A stretch of DNA of 34,655 bases from Symploca sp. SIO2C1 (GCA_010692635.1 JAAHGL010000018.1:1-34655), one strand, 5' to 3'; shown: positions 23,036-32,138, counted from the stretch's first letter. The notes: a model not told the origin generated them from the letters alone. Numbers and translations are program-made.

Positions 23036-24205
23036 ATGAAAAGCCCAACTGAGCGTAGATTAAGTAAATTGCACCAAATACCACAAAGAAAATTGACAGT
23101 GCAAAAACAGACTCTTTTTCTAGTTAGTAGCCTCTTGTTCACCGGCTTAACAACCCAATTGAATGTAGCGGCTCAAGCAAATCAGCCCCTAATATTGAGT
23201 CAGAATCAAGCCAGCGAACAGCTCAATGAACTACTCCGTCAGGGGCGGGATTTGGTAGATAATGGGGATTATGTCCGAGCTATCACTACGTACCAACAAG
23301 CAGCTAATATTGATCGCCAAAACCCCAAAATTTTTTCCGGCATAGGCTATTTATACGCGAATCAGGGTAATTTCCCAGAAGCAGCTCAAGCCTATCAACA
23401 GGCAATCTCCCTTGAACCTAACAATCCCCAATGGCAATATGCCCTAGGCTACAGCCTTGCCAATGCTGGAGACAATGCTGGTGCTGCTGTTGCCTATCGT
23501 CGCGCTATTAATTTAGACGGCAATAATCTCAATAACTATATAGGTCTGGGGACAGTGCTAATGCGTTCCAAAGACTATGATGGAGCGATAGCTACTTATC
23601 AAAAAATTCTGGAACTCAATCCAGGAACCCCTGAAGCCTATGAGTTGATTGCCTCAGCACTGGTAAAACAGGAGCGTTCCCAAGAAGCACTTAGAGAACT
23701 GCGCAAGGCAGCACAATTAGCTCCTAGAAGTAGCCGTGTACAGCTCAGTTTGGGAACTGTTTTGGTGAGTCAGGGCAATCTTGCTGCTGGGATGGAAGCT
23801 TTTCAAAAAGCAGCACAGTTGGAACCCCGTAATTTTCAAGTTCAGATCCAAATTGGTAAAATTCTGCAAGCACAAGAGGATTTAGCAGGTGCCCTACAAG
23901 CTTTTGAAAGGGCTAGTGCTATTGAACCAAATTCTGTAGAAGCAAAGGCGTCTATTGGAGAAATTTTACTAAAACAGGAACAATATCTCTTAGCAATTGT
24001 TACCTATCAACGTTTAACGGAACTAGCTCCCGAAAACCCAAAAGTTTACTATAATCTCGGGTTAGCTTTAAAAGAACGCGATCGTTTCAAAGAAGCGATT
24101 GTTGCTGTTGAAAAAGCCCGTAAACTGTACCAGAGTCAGGAGGATAACAAAGGTGTCGAGCGAGCTGAAGCTTTGCTCAAGCGACTCAAAGAATCCCGTC
24201 GCTAA
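23036..24205 (+). CDS. Exported TPR-repeat protein
   Basis: 389 residues from the ATG at 23036; starts at 23006 (GTG) and 23015 are also possible and none has a good ribosome binding site. A basic N-terminus is followed by a hydrophobic segment (about 26-45) ending near V-A-A-Q-A, a likely signal peptide. The rest is nine or so tetratricopeptide repeats in series, for example G-D-Y-V-R-A-I-T-T-Y-Q-Q-A, G-N-F-P-E-A-A-Q-A-Y-Q-Q-A and K-D-Y-D-G-A-I-A-T-Y-Q-K-I. Such proteins scaffold complexes in the periplasm or at membranes; the partner is unknown. It is convergent with the heparinase gene. Confidence 0.85.
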   Translation: MKSPTERRLSKLHQIPQRKLTVQKQTLFLVSSLLFTGLTTQLNVAAQANQPLILSQNQASEQLNELLRQGRDLVDNGDYVRAITTYQQAANIDRQNPKIFSGIGYLYANQGNFPEAAQAYQQAISLEPNNPQWQYALGYSLANAGDNAGAAVAYRRAINLDGNNLNNYIGLGTVLMRSKDYDGAIATYQKILELNPGTPEAYELIASALVKQERSQEALRELRKAAQLAPRSSRVQLSLGTVLVSQGNLAAGMEAFQKAAQLEPRNFQVQIQIGKILQAQEDLAGALQAFERASAIEPNSVEAKASIGEILLKQEQYLLAIVTYQRLTELAPENPKVYYNLGLALKERDRFKEAIVAVEKARKLYQSQEDNKGVERAEALLKRLKESRR

Positions 24206-24207
24206 TC

Positions 24208-24324
24208 TATACAGCGTTTTTCATTTAGATGAGGTACAAAGAGCCTGGTTTTTGGGAATGGGGAATGGGGAATGGGGAATAGGGAATTGGATCTGTACCT
24301 CACTAGACTGAGAAATGCTGTATA
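24208..24324. mobile_element. MITE-like hairpin element with GGGAATG repeat in its loop
   Basis: The ends TATACAGCGTTTTTCA (24208) and TGAGAAATGCTGTATA (to 24324), and inside them GATGAGGTACA (24229) and TGTACCTCACT (24294), form long imperfect inverted arms. The loop holds about five GGGAATG heptads. It starts two bases after the TPR gene stop and may serve as its terminator. Confidence 0.7.
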
Positions 24325-24364
24325 CGCTTTTTTTAAAGAGCTGCTTTCTACCTTTAAGTTTCCC

Positions 24365-26578
24365 TTAAGCCATTCTTGTGGCAAGACTTCGTAATGCCCA
24401 TTCTAGAGGATTTGGGGGAGAATAACTCATAGGCATCAAACAAATAACCAGCTCTGTCTCCAAATTACCTTGACGTTGCCAAACTAAGCGAGTGCTGGAA
24501 TTGACTACACCATAACTAGGAGAAATTCTTCCTTGCTCCTTGGTAAATTGCCATTCATCCTCATTATTCCAAACGAGGATAAAAGTTTGTTCCTCCACTT
24601 GCAAGTGAATTTGATTACTTGCTTGTTGTTGAGCAATGACATCGGGAGCTAAATGCAGGGGAATGACGAATTGATGTTTTCCTTTCCCTTCAAATCGGTC
24701 TTCGATTATTAAAGCATGGTAACCATGATCTAAGATTAGGGTTCGTACAGGGGTAACAGGATCTGCTAATCGTTGATAACCGGTATGAGAACCACAAAAG
24801 ATGTCTTGTTGGGTATTTGTCTCCCAATATCTCAGTTCTGGTTGAGCATCGTTGTGAAGATTCCAGAGATAATCGGGACGGATGAAACGGTTAATTTCTT
24901 TTCCATCAATTTGAGGGGTATTGTGATAAGCCGTAGAGCGAAAGTTGTTACGCTCTTCATAGGAAGCGGTATAAAGGTAGGCTCCACAGTCAGAAATTAG
25001 TTGTACACCATTTAAAACAGCTTCAAAAGCCAAGCAATCATTATGTCCATGTCCTCCTCTTCCTCCTAATCCTACCGGACCACAATCAATAAAAATATGA
25101 TCCTGAGCAATATTACTTCTCCCTCTGCTCCCCAACTTCCCCAACTTCCCCAGCTCCCTCAGCTCCCCCAACTCCCCCAACTCCCCCAGCTCCCCCAACT
25201 CCCATTCCTGGGGATTGCGCATAATCAAAAATCCCCCATCAGGGAAGGCAGTTGAGCAAGGCAACTTCAGAGGTTGTTCAACTTGGGGAAGTGATGCCGC
25301 CGCCTCAGAGCCAAGTAACCAAAAAATTTCGCTTCTAGTTCCTCCAAAAAACTGACAGAGTTCCGGAACCTGCCAAGCTACTCCCACAATACCTGTAAGG
25401 TAGCGATGATCATTTAAAGCTTGAGTGCCTAGGGGTAAAGCTCTGGCATCATCCGCATCTCCCCAGAGAGGGACAGTTCCCCAAGAACGAGAATAAATTG
25501 TGGCAAACTGTGCCATCTTGATGATTCTTTCTCGGTAAGAGTAGGGAATATCTAAACCGCAAATTTCTCGATAATAGGCGGGGAGAAAGAAGAGTTCTAA
25601 CACAAGGCGATGATAGGGAACCGATGCCTCAAAATCAACACCATCGGGGAAAACTTGACGGGGAAGTTCTGTTTGTAAAATATCCCATCCCAGTTGTTGC
25701 CACCGTTGGGGTGTGGTTCCTGTACCGAAAAATAGTCCCGCGAAGACTAAGCCTGCGGCATCGGCGGTGTAATGATTGCCGTTAATATCAGAATATTCTA
25801 GATGGCGTTCTGTGAAGTCCCCATGTAAGAACAGGGTACAGAGAAATTGTTCACGAAACTGAACATCTCTCCAAGCCTCACTCTGATGAAAAACTCGAAA
25901 AAACCAAGTCCAACTTAGAATTCGGAGCGCCACTTCCATTGTACAAGTCCAGTTGACGCTGTAGGCATAGGGATTATCAGTTATCCAACTATCGAGGACA
26001 TTTTTGACAGCAATGGCGTAACTCTCATCTTGGGTGAGAAGATAAGCTTGTCCTACAGGAATGAGCCACTGAAGACGAGAAATTTCCCAAGGAATTTTGA
26101 CATCACTGCGATCGCAAGGAGTACTATATTGGATATCGCGGATGTAGGCAGGTTGCCAAGAAATCCCGGTTTTATAGTCTTGATGCCAATCGATCTCAGC
26201 TCCAAGGTTAATTAATCCTGAACCAAGGAGATTAACTTGGTGGTTAAGAGCTAATTCCGCTCTTGCTAAAATTATTTGTCGATCCTCAGGACAAATGGCA
26301 TCTAGGGTGGTACTGATATTCGGCTTTGTTTGAGCAGGATAAGGATAATTACCTAATTTCTCCCACAGCGTATCTAAACAATCAGCATCAGTTGCTTTCA
26401 ATAGGGCTTGCTTGCCAAACCTTTGAGCACGCCGCGGTGCAACAAAGCGTTCAACTTCTGTACTGAGCTCACTCAACAAACGTTGAATAATAACTTTTGG
26501 AGGTTTGCGTAAGCCTCGACGAATTAAACCTAACCAATCTCTACCCATTTTGGATATATTCTTTCCACCATAAAGCAA
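24365..26578 (-). CDS. Heparinase II/III-family polysaccharide lyase-like protein
   Basis: 737 residues. The N-terminal alpha/alpha toroid (about 80-400) includes W-Q-P-A-Y-I-R-D-I, I-P-W-E-I-S-R-L-Q-W-L and H-Y-T-A-D-A-A-G-L-V-F-A-G, and is followed by the heparinase II/III beta-sheet domain with G-G-H-G-H-N-D-C-L-A-F-E and R-S-T-A-Y-H-N-T-P-Q-I-D-G. The family cleaves acidic polysaccharides; in bacterial exopolysaccharide clusters such proteins probably trim or edit the polymer. An ATG at 26548 (M-G-R-D-W-L-G) is a good alternative start. Both overlap the end of asnB, so the two genes are coupled. Near residue 460-487 a 9-bp repeat encodes an E-L-G-E-L-G tract absent from relatives. Confidence 0.85.
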   Translation of the reverse strand: MLYGGKNISKMGRDWLGLIRRGLRKPPKVIIQRLLSELSTEVERFVAPRRAQRFGKQALLKATDADCLDTLWEKLGNYPYPAQTKPNISTTLDAICPEDRQIILARAELALNHQVNLLGSGLINLGAEIDWHQDYKTGISWQPAYIRDIQYSTPCDRSDVKIPWEISRLQWLIPVGQAYLLTQDESYAIAVKNVLDSWITDNPYAYSVNWTCTMEVALRILSWTWFFRVFHQSEAWRDVQFREQFLCTLFLHGDFTERHLEYSDINGNHYTADAAGLVFAGLFFGTGTTPQRWQQLGWDILQTELPRQVFPDGVDFEASVPYHRLVLELFFLPAYYREICGLDIPYSYRERIIKMAQFATIYSRSWGTVPLWGDADDARALPLGTQALNDHRYLTGIVGVAWQVPELCQFFGGTRSEIFWLLGSEAAASLPQVEQPLKLPCSTAFPDGGFLIMRNPQEWELGELGELGELGELRELGKLGKLGSRGRSNIAQDHIFIDCGPVGLGGRGGHGHNDCLAFEAVLNGVQLISDCGAYLYTASYEERNNFRSTAYHNTPQIDGKEINRFIRPDYLWNLHNDAQPELRYWETNTQQDIFCGSHTGYQRLADPVTPVRTLILDHGYHALIIEDRFEGKGKHQFVIPLHLAPDVIAQQQASNQIHLQVEEQTFILVWNNEDEWQFTKEQGRISPSYGVVNSSTRLVWQRQGNLETELVICLMPMSYSPPNPLEWALRSLATRMA
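25121..25206. repeat. 9-bp in-frame tandem repeat in the heparinase gene
   Basis: CTCCCCCAA/CTCCCCCAG-type units, about nine copies with variants. On the minus strand they read as (G-E-L)n, interspersed with R-E-L and G-K-L, in the linker between the two heparinase domains. The frame is kept because the unit is a multiple of three. Confidence 0.85.
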
Positions 26579-28439
26579 AATTAAGCAAGTACCAAACCTG
26601 TGCTCCTTTATTTCTTGCTAGTAGCTGTTCTACTCCTTTGGGATCTAAAAAATCAGTTTGATTGGCAAAAGTCTTGAGTTCTTGAGCAGCTTTTTCCCCT
26701 AATCGACCAAATAACCATTCGTACACAGGTACACCAAATCCTTGCTTCTTCCGCTTGATGAGCTCGTCTGGAATCAATCCCTGTACAGATTGCTTCAAAA
26801 TATGTTTGAGTGTACCATTTTTAGTTTTAATTTTTGTCGGAATACTCATTGCTAATTCGACAAACTTATGATCCAAAAAAGGAACTCGCCCTTCTAAGCT
26901 GACGCCCATACTCATCTTATCAACCCGCATCAGTAACAGTTCAGGTAAGCGCTGATTTAGATCAAGGTAACTCATCCAATTGAGGTGAGATTTTTCCCAA
27001 GCTTTGGCTTCAAAACGTTGCCAAGTGGGTTTAAGGGCTTCCCAGGAAGTTAAGTGGGCAAATTTTTGGCGTAAGCGAGGGGAAAGGAGTTGTTGCTTCT
27101 GTAACTCAGTAAAAGCTTCTGCTCCTCCCCAAAATATGGGTAAATCTAAGGATGCTCGACGCAAGAGTTCATAATACAAGGTTTGGTGCTTACCCAATTG
27201 CCTCAAGCTTGCTAGTCCTAATTTTTTAAGAGCTCGGGGAACCGGAAGGCTATTATAACGTTGCAGTTCTAAGAAAATCTTCCAACTAGGATATCCCCAA
27301 AACAGTTCATCCGAGCCTTCGCCCACTTGGCAAACAGTAACTCCATTGTCTCGTGCCAGTTTAGAAACATAGTAAACCGGTACGCAAACTGGATCAGCAA
27401 TGGGTTCGTCTTGAAGACGTATCATTTGAGGCAGAAAATCCAATAAGTCATCAATCGTTAGCAAGCGTTCATGATAATCAGCTCCTACAGCCTGCGCCAT
27501 GATTTGAGCATACTGTAGTTCATTTTGGTAAGTTTGGTAGTTCCCTTGATAACCGATAGAGAAAGTTTTGATAGCATTGACTTCTCCTTCAGAAAACAGG
27601 GCGGCATTAGTACTAGAGTCGATTCCTCCAGAAAGAAAAACCCCTACAGGCACATCACTAACTTTCCGCAGTTGAACAGCAGTTCGGAGTTCAGCTAAAA
27701 TCTGTTCTGCAATTTCTGCTTCCGAAGCATGGGTTAAAGGGGTTGTGTAATCCCAAACATCCCAGTAACGATGTTCTTTAAGCTCTCCATTTTCGCGAAT
27801 TCGCAGCCAAGTTCCTCCAGGTAATTTTTTAATTCCTGCAAATAAGGTTTGAGGAGCTGGAGTGGTGAGAAAGGATAAGTAATGGTAAAAAGCTTCTTCG
27901 TCAACAGCACGCTTTTGAGCAGAGTCTTGAAGGAGGGCTTTGATTTCCGAAGCAAAGGTTAGCCGCCCATTATGGATACTATAGTAAAGGGGTTTGATGC
28001 CAATGCGATCGCGAACGAGCCAGAGTTCTTGTTGTTTGATATCCCACAGAGCAAAGGCAAACATGCCTCGGAATTTATCTAAGCAGTCAATGCCCCATTC
28101 TTCAAAAGCGTGGAGAATCACTTCAGTATCGGAATGATCCGTTTGCCAGTGATACCCTCCAATTCGTTCAAGTTCAGCACGAATTTCGCCATGGTTATAG
28201 ATTTCACCGTTGAAAACCAACCAGAGAGTTTGAGCTTGATTAGACATGGGCTGGTTTGCGGCTTCAGAGAGATCGACAATGGATAAGCGACGATGTCCTA
28301 ATCCGACTTTCCCATCTGCGGCAATCCAAGTTCTTGCTTTATCTGGACCACGATGAGCCATTGTATCGCGCATCTGGTTGATATATGACTCAGTGATTAT
28401 AAAGTTTTTAAAAGATAGAGCCCCAACAATACCACACAT
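26541..28439 (-). CDS. asnB: Asparagine synthase (glutamine-hydrolysing)
   Basis: 632 residues from the ATG at 28439, chosen because Cys2 (M-C-G-I-V-G) must be the N-terminal nucleophile after Met removal; a start at 28475 would bury it. The N-terminal glutaminase has R-G-P-D, H-R-R-L-S-I-V-D-L-S and F-N-G-E-I-Y-N-H. The synthetase domain has the ATP motif F-L-S-G-G-I-D-S-S near residue 260 and the Q-V-G-E-G-S-D-E-L-F region. AsnB-type proteins make Asn, or amidate sugars and peptides. Overlap with the heparinase-like gene by 38 bases points to a role in surface polysaccharide synthesis, where such pairs are common. The function in amidation of a sugar is inference. Confidence 0.93.
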   Translation of the reverse strand: MCGIVGALSFKNFIITESYINQMRDTMAHRGPDKARTWIAADGKVGLGHRRLSIVDLSEAANQPMSNQAQTLWLVFNGEIYNHGEIRAELERIGGYHWQTDHSDTEVILHAFEEWGIDCLDKFRGMFAFALWDIKQQELWLVRDRIGIKPLYYSIHNGRLTFASEIKALLQDSAQKRAVDEEAFYHYLSFLTTPAPQTLFAGIKKLPGGTWLRIRENGELKEHRYWDVWDYTTPLTHASEAEIAEQILAELRTAVQLRKVSDVPVGVFLSGGIDSSTNAALFSEGEVNAIKTFSIGYQGNYQTYQNELQYAQIMAQAVGADYHERLLTIDDLLDFLPQMIRLQDEPIADPVCVPVYYVSKLARDNGVTVCQVGEGSDELFWGYPSWKIFLELQRYNSLPVPRALKKLGLASLRQLGKHQTLYYELLRRASLDLPIFWGGAEAFTELQKQQLLSPRLRQKFAHLTSWEALKPTWQRFEAKAWEKSHLNWMSYLDLNQRLPELLLMRVDKMSMGVSLEGRVPFLDHKFVELAMSIPTKIKTKNGTLKHILKQSVQGLIPDELIKRKKQGFGVPVYEWLFGRLGEKAAQELKTFANQTDFLDPKGVEQLLARNKGAQVWYLLNFALWWKEYIQNG

Positions 28440-28854
28440 GTCAAAGGTATAGTCTCCTGATACTGGTATTTGCAAGTATAAATGACATTATATTACTTAG
28501 TTTCGATGATCTTGGCTCAAGGTTCTGCGATCGCGATTTTTAAGTTGTTGTGCATTTAAACTGTATTTTATTACAATGAAATAAAAAAGATAGATTGCAT
28601 TCTCCTTTTGATTTTTACTGAGTGCCTTGTCCCATTTAAGCTAATATTCTTTTGTCAGATTGAGCGTCAGCAATTGTAATCGAACTCATGTGATTATTTG
28701 TCTGTAGAGTATAAAGTTATCTTATTATTTATGCAAATCTATGTTAAAGCTATAGCTAGGAAGATTAAAGATTCAATAAAGTTATCAACTTGGTGACTAT
28801 CTAAATTAATACTTTTGCTACTATATGTAAAGTAAAAGTTTTGTTGGGTCAAAA
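28440..28854. promoter_or_regulatory. Divergent gap between asnB and a small membrane protein
   Basis: About 415 AT-rich bases with a HIP1 site near 28529. No RNA gene or repeat is recognised. Promoters for asnB (minus) and the small gene (plus) must lie here but could not be pinned down. Confidence 0.4.
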
Positions 28855-29070
28855 GTGAACCATTTAATTACAGTAGTTGGAGCCGCCATCAAGCAACTAC
28901 TCTCTGTCCTCTTAATGTGGATATTTACAGGGATTGCTTTCGTATTTTTGGCAATTTCGACTGTCTTGGTAAGTATGATTTCATTAGTTTCAGCAATATT
29001 TGCATATTTAACAAAACCCCCTAGGTTTGCAGCATCAAAAGTGGTTCAAGAAAGTGGCGTGCAAGAATAA
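28855..29070 (+). CDS. Small membrane protein of unknown function
   Basis: 71 residues with a GTG start. One long hydrophobic region (about 5-52), probably two helices, comprises L-L-S-V-L-L-M-W-I-F-T-G-I-A-F-V-F-L-A-I and V-S-M-I-S-L-V-S-A-I-F-A-Y. A short polar C-terminus follows (K-P-P-R-F-A-A-S-K-V-V-Q-E-S). It is not recognised as a family. No strong ribosome binding site precedes the start. The hydrophobic pattern and open frame make it plausible, but it could be chance. Confidence 0.45.
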   Translation: MNHLITVVGAAIKQLLSVLLMWIFTGIAFVFLAISTVLVSMISLVSAIFAYLTKPPRFAASKVVQESGVQE

Positions 29071-29180
29071 GGGACTTCCAAATAAAAAATATCCCATTTG
29101 GCAGAGGGTGAGCGAAATTAGGGAAGGAATTTCTAGCGAAATATCCTCTAAGATTATTAGTTTGCCTTTGTTTCCCTATC

Positions 29181-29227
29181 TCCCTACTCCGAAGCTCCCC
29201 TGCCAAAGGTGAGCTTCGGAGTAGGGA
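29181..29227. repeat. 17-bp perfect stem-loop
   Basis: Arms TCCCTACTCCGAAGCTC (29181-29197) and its exact reverse complement (29211-29227) enclose a 13-base loop. It lies between the small membrane gene and the convergent secreted-protein gene. It has no T-run, but could stop transcription or stabilise ends; it is also a possible small mobile palindrome. Confidence 0.7.
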
Positions 29228-29264
29228 GCAGAGGAGAAATATGCTGTAATGATAATACTTACCT

Positions 29265-29332
29265 AGGGCTTGCTTAATTGGTTCTTACTTGTTACTTTTT
29301 ACTTGTTACTTGTTACTTATTCAGCAAACCCT
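29265..29332. mobile_element. 68-bp mini-element with IS-like ends and TTACTTG repeats
   Basis: The left end TAGGGCTTGCT and the right end AGCAAACCCTA are inverted repeats with one mismatch. The same AGGGCTTGCT terminus is found at 4427 beside the decayed transposase, so this may be a miniature derivative mobilised by that IS family. Inside are several TTACTTG heptads. The right end overlaps the last codons of the next gene. Confidence 0.55.
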
Positions 29333-29834
29333 ACCTACTAATGCTGCAATCGATGGTATGAGTAAAGTCACCATCAGTGTTTACGGAAAATCTTTCCTCA
29401 GTCATTTTCAAGGTTATGTCACCGAAGTTGCTGAGATAGTTTCCTGAGCGACGGTAATCACTCCCATCTATACTCTCTACGTACAAATAAAATTTTCCAT
29501 TTCTAGTTCTTATATCTCGAACATCAGTGGTTAGTACAATGTCCTCATTGGGGGGGAGTGTCCACCAACCTAAAGTTACCCAATTGTCAGTCGTATCCGT
29601 AATTCTAACAGCTATCCTAAGAGCGTAGATACATTGACTCTTAAATAGTATTTTTCTACCTGGAATATAGCTAGGTGAAGTGAAAATGCTTTCTTCTGGC
29701 TTTGCACATATCACTAGAGGAATGTTCACCCGCCACTGCACCCAACAGCGTTGAGCATCAGCAATTTTAGGCGGGATTGCCCAAAATGCTAGTGTAGATA
29801 ACAAACAACTAGTAATAGCTGATTTTAGTTTCAT
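29331..29834 (-). CDS. Secreted protein of unknown function
   Basis: 167 residues from the ATG at 29834. That start gives a standard signal peptide (M-K-L-K-S-A-I-T-S-C-L-L-S-T-L-A-F-W-A, cleavage probably after A-D-A-Q). A longer frame to 29939 reads through TTTGTTG and CTCCCC repeats and is unlikely. The mature part of about 140 residues is rich in beta-strand pattern and has four cysteines (C-W-V-Q-W, V-I-C-A-K, S-Q-C-I-Y and D-C-S-I-S), which could form two disulfides. I cannot assign a family. It is downstream of nothing co-directional except the GH74-like lipoprotein gene, 111 bases away, and may share its operon. Confidence 0.65.
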   Translation of the reverse strand: MKLKSAITSCLLSTLAFWAIPPKIADAQRCWVQWRVNIPLVICAKPEESIFTSPSYIPGRKILFKSQCIYALRIAVRITDTTDNWVTLGWWTLPPNEDIVLTTDVRDIRTRNGKFYLYVESIDGSDYRRSGNYLSNFGDITLKMTEERFSVNTDGDFTHTIDCSISR

Positions 29835-29837
29835 AAG

Positions 29838-29940
29838 TATTTGTCGTTTGTTGTTTGTTGTTTGTTGTTTGGGAATTGTAAATATCTGGTTTGTCTGCCT
29901 CATCCTCCCTATCCTCCCCAGCTCCCCATACTCCCCCATC
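29838..29940. repeat. TTTGTTG heptads and CTCCCC-rich repeat
   Basis: Four to five GTTTGTT heptads (29847-29872) are followed by a C-rich stretch with CTCCCC units (29904-29940) up to the stop of the lipoprotein gene. Confidence 0.75.
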
Positions 29941-29945
29941 TCTCC

Positions 29946-32138
29946 CTACTTCCGGGGACTGTCTGGAATTCCGTAGAAAATTCCCCTACCATTAGTGCCA
30001 ATAAACACCAGTCCAAACTGCTGCCAACTAGCTTCCATCCCATTAGGTTCATTACCAATGGGGTTTTCTAGAGAACCGATGCTTGTCCAGGTTTTTCCTT
30101 TGTCGAGAGAACGGAAGATTCCTGACATTTGTTCCGGACTTTCTCTTACTTTAGTAACACTACCCCTAGTATTCTCCATGTCAGTAACTTTGCCATAAAG
30201 ATAAAGCGCTGGAGTTGTGCTTCCTGGCGGTGGCTTCCCAAAGGCAAAGAGATGCGCCCTTTCTACGGAGGAAAGTTTAGTGAAGGTTTTGCCGCCATCA
30301 ATGGAACGGAACAAACCTCTTTTGTCTAAACTGAGCCAAACTTCACCTTTAACTCCAGGGACTGTTTTGAGTGCATACCAATCCCATTTATTATAAGGCA
30401 GGGATGAATGTACAAGTTTAAAGGATACACCTCCATCAGTAGAGCGATAAACTTTACCTTGGCTGTAGTAGTAAAAGGTGTCGCCATCTACTGTATCTGC
30501 TGCTAAGGGCTGCTGCCAATACCATGGGCCCTTAGGACCATCAGGTAATCCTGATACTGTACTCCAGGAAGCACCATTATCAGTTGTCCTCAGAGGCTGC
30601 CCCTCACTAACGGTTAAAACGAACAAATTGGGATTAGTTGCCGATACTGCTACCCGCAGCGGCATGGTGTTAGTGGGAAATGAACGGAATTGCTGCCACG
30701 TCAACCCACCGTCTGTAGAAGTTGCCCCTGTATAATTGGAGTTCCAGCGAGCACCACCAACACGAACTAAGCGCAACGGCTGAGTGATAGAGTAGTCAAT
30801 ATCAAAAGTTTCCCGCCATTGAGGAGTACCTTGCAACCTGTTAGACGGATAAGTTTTGAGTCCATTATTGTGGTGAAAACCACTGACATCAGCAGTGCCA
30901 CTCAATAATACAGCTCCATGAGGAGGGGCAGTTAGAGCACAAGCAACTATCTCTTCATGTCCTTGCTGATAATTAGTCCAGACTATTGGATTAGCATTGA
31001 TATTTGTCGTCTGCCAGATGCCAAACCCATTAGTCAGCCAAACTTTTCCCGGAACTTTGGGATCAAATTCCATCGCGGCAATCCAGATAGAAAACATGGG
31101 GTCATCCCACCAAGGAACGGTATGATTAAGGGATACTTTCAGTTCTTTCCAAGTAGTTCCTCCATCTAAGGTTCTGTAGATTTTACTCGATACTGACTGA
31201 CCCAAGGCTACCAGTATATCGTTGGGATTGTTTGGGTTAACGGCTAAGGCATTGAAGAAGTTAGGTTTGCCGCTGGGGGTGATATTGCTCCAAGTACCTC
31301 TGCTATATTTACTCACCCCAGATTCATGGGTTACATATAGCACTCCGTTACTAGTCACACTCAGGCGCTGTGGGTGTTGGGGACTTCCTGGAATTTTGCT
31401 CCAGGTAACACCTGTATCACTAGATTGATAAATCCCGTCTCCATAAACATTCGCGTAGACTAAACCGGGCACTTGCTTGTCGAAAAGGATACCCAGGATA
31501 CCAACACCTTTTGCCAGCTTAGGGGAAAAAGTAGTAACTTTAGCCCATGTTACCCCTGCATCCACTGACTTCCATAACCCATCATGCCGAGAACCAAAGA
31601 AGATGAGCTTGGAGTCAAAGGGATTCACTGCCAGTCTCATTCCTGCCCAGCGCTGTTTCCCATTGCTATCCATCCCTAAGTCTAAATTCAACTTAGTCCA
31701 GGTTTTTCCCTGATCCGTAGATTTAAAGATTGAACCCTTAGGCTTCCATGCAGAATACTTGCCCGCTGCCATATAGACAATATTAGGATCATTGGGGTCA
31801 ACTGCTAAAGCTTCTCCCCCGTAGTAGGTTTTCTGAGCAAAGGAAAAGCTATCATTTAAGGGAATCCAACTTTTATCAACAGCGTTCCAGCGATAAAAAC
31901 CACCAATGTCAGTTCTGAGATAAACCAGATCCTTTTGTAGTGGATGCAGATAAACGCCTGTGACAAAACTACCCCCTCCGATAGCTACATTCGCCCAGCG
32001 ATACCCATTTCCTCCGACAGCATGGGCAATTGATTTTGTCGGTGTAGTAGTGTGAAGCTGTTGGTTACTACTAGCGCATCCAGTGATAACAGCAATTAAG
32101 ACAGGAGCCACAGCCCAGTGAATAAGTTTTAGTATCAT
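29946..32138 (-). CDS. GH74-like (xyloglucanase/BNR) beta-propeller lipoprotein
   Basis: 730 residues from the ATG at 32138, chosen because it gives a lipoprotein signal (V-I-T-G-C, Cys21). The longer frame to 32309 reads through simple repeats. The body is a tandem seven-blade propeller pair with Asp-box/BNR motifs (S-T-D-Q-G-K-T-W, S-V-D-A-G-V-T-W, S-S-D-T-G-V-T-W, S-I-D-G-G-K-T-F). The start Y-R-W-A-N-V-A-I-G-G-G-S-F-V-T-G matches GH74 endo-xyloglucanases. The two catalytic Asp positions of that family seem kept: L-R-T-D-I-G-G (D77) and T-A-D-V-S-G-F (D417). It is likely a surface-bound enzyme or binding protein acting on beta-glucan-like sheath or environmental polysaccharide. Substrate unknown. 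Confidence 0.82.
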   Translation of the reverse strand: MILKLIHWAVAPVLIAVITGCASSNQQLHTTTPTKSIAHAVGGNGYRWANVAIGGGSFVTGVYLHPLQKDLVYLRTDIGGFYRWNAVDKSWIPLNDSFSFAQKTYYGGEALAVDPNDPNIVYMAAGKYSAWKPKGSIFKSTDQGKTWTKLNLDLGMDSNGKQRWAGMRLAVNPFDSKLIFFGSRHDGLWKSVDAGVTWAKVTTFSPKLAKGVGILGILFDKQVPGLVYANVYGDGIYQSSDTGVTWSKIPGSPQHPQRLSVTSNGVLYVTHESGVSKYSRGTWSNITPSGKPNFFNALAVNPNNPNDILVALGQSVSSKIYRTLDGGTTWKELKVSLNHTVPWWDDPMFSIWIAAMEFDPKVPGKVWLTNGFGIWQTTNINANPIVWTNYQQGHEEIVACALTAPPHGAVLLSGTADVSGFHHNNGLKTYPSNRLQGTPQWRETFDIDYSITQPLRLVRVGGARWNSNYTGATSTDGGLTWQQFRSFPTNTMPLRVAVSATNPNLFVLTVSEGQPLRTTDNGASWSTVSGLPDGPKGPWYWQQPLAADTVDGDTFYYYSQGKVYRSTDGGVSFKLVHSSLPYNKWDWYALKTVPGVKGEVWLSLDKRGLFRSIDGGKTFTKLSSVERAHLFAFGKPPPGSTTPALYLYGKVTDMENTRGSVTKVRESPEQMSGIFRSLDKGKTWTSIGSLENPIGNEPNGMEASWQQFGLVFIGTNGRGIFYGIPDSPRK

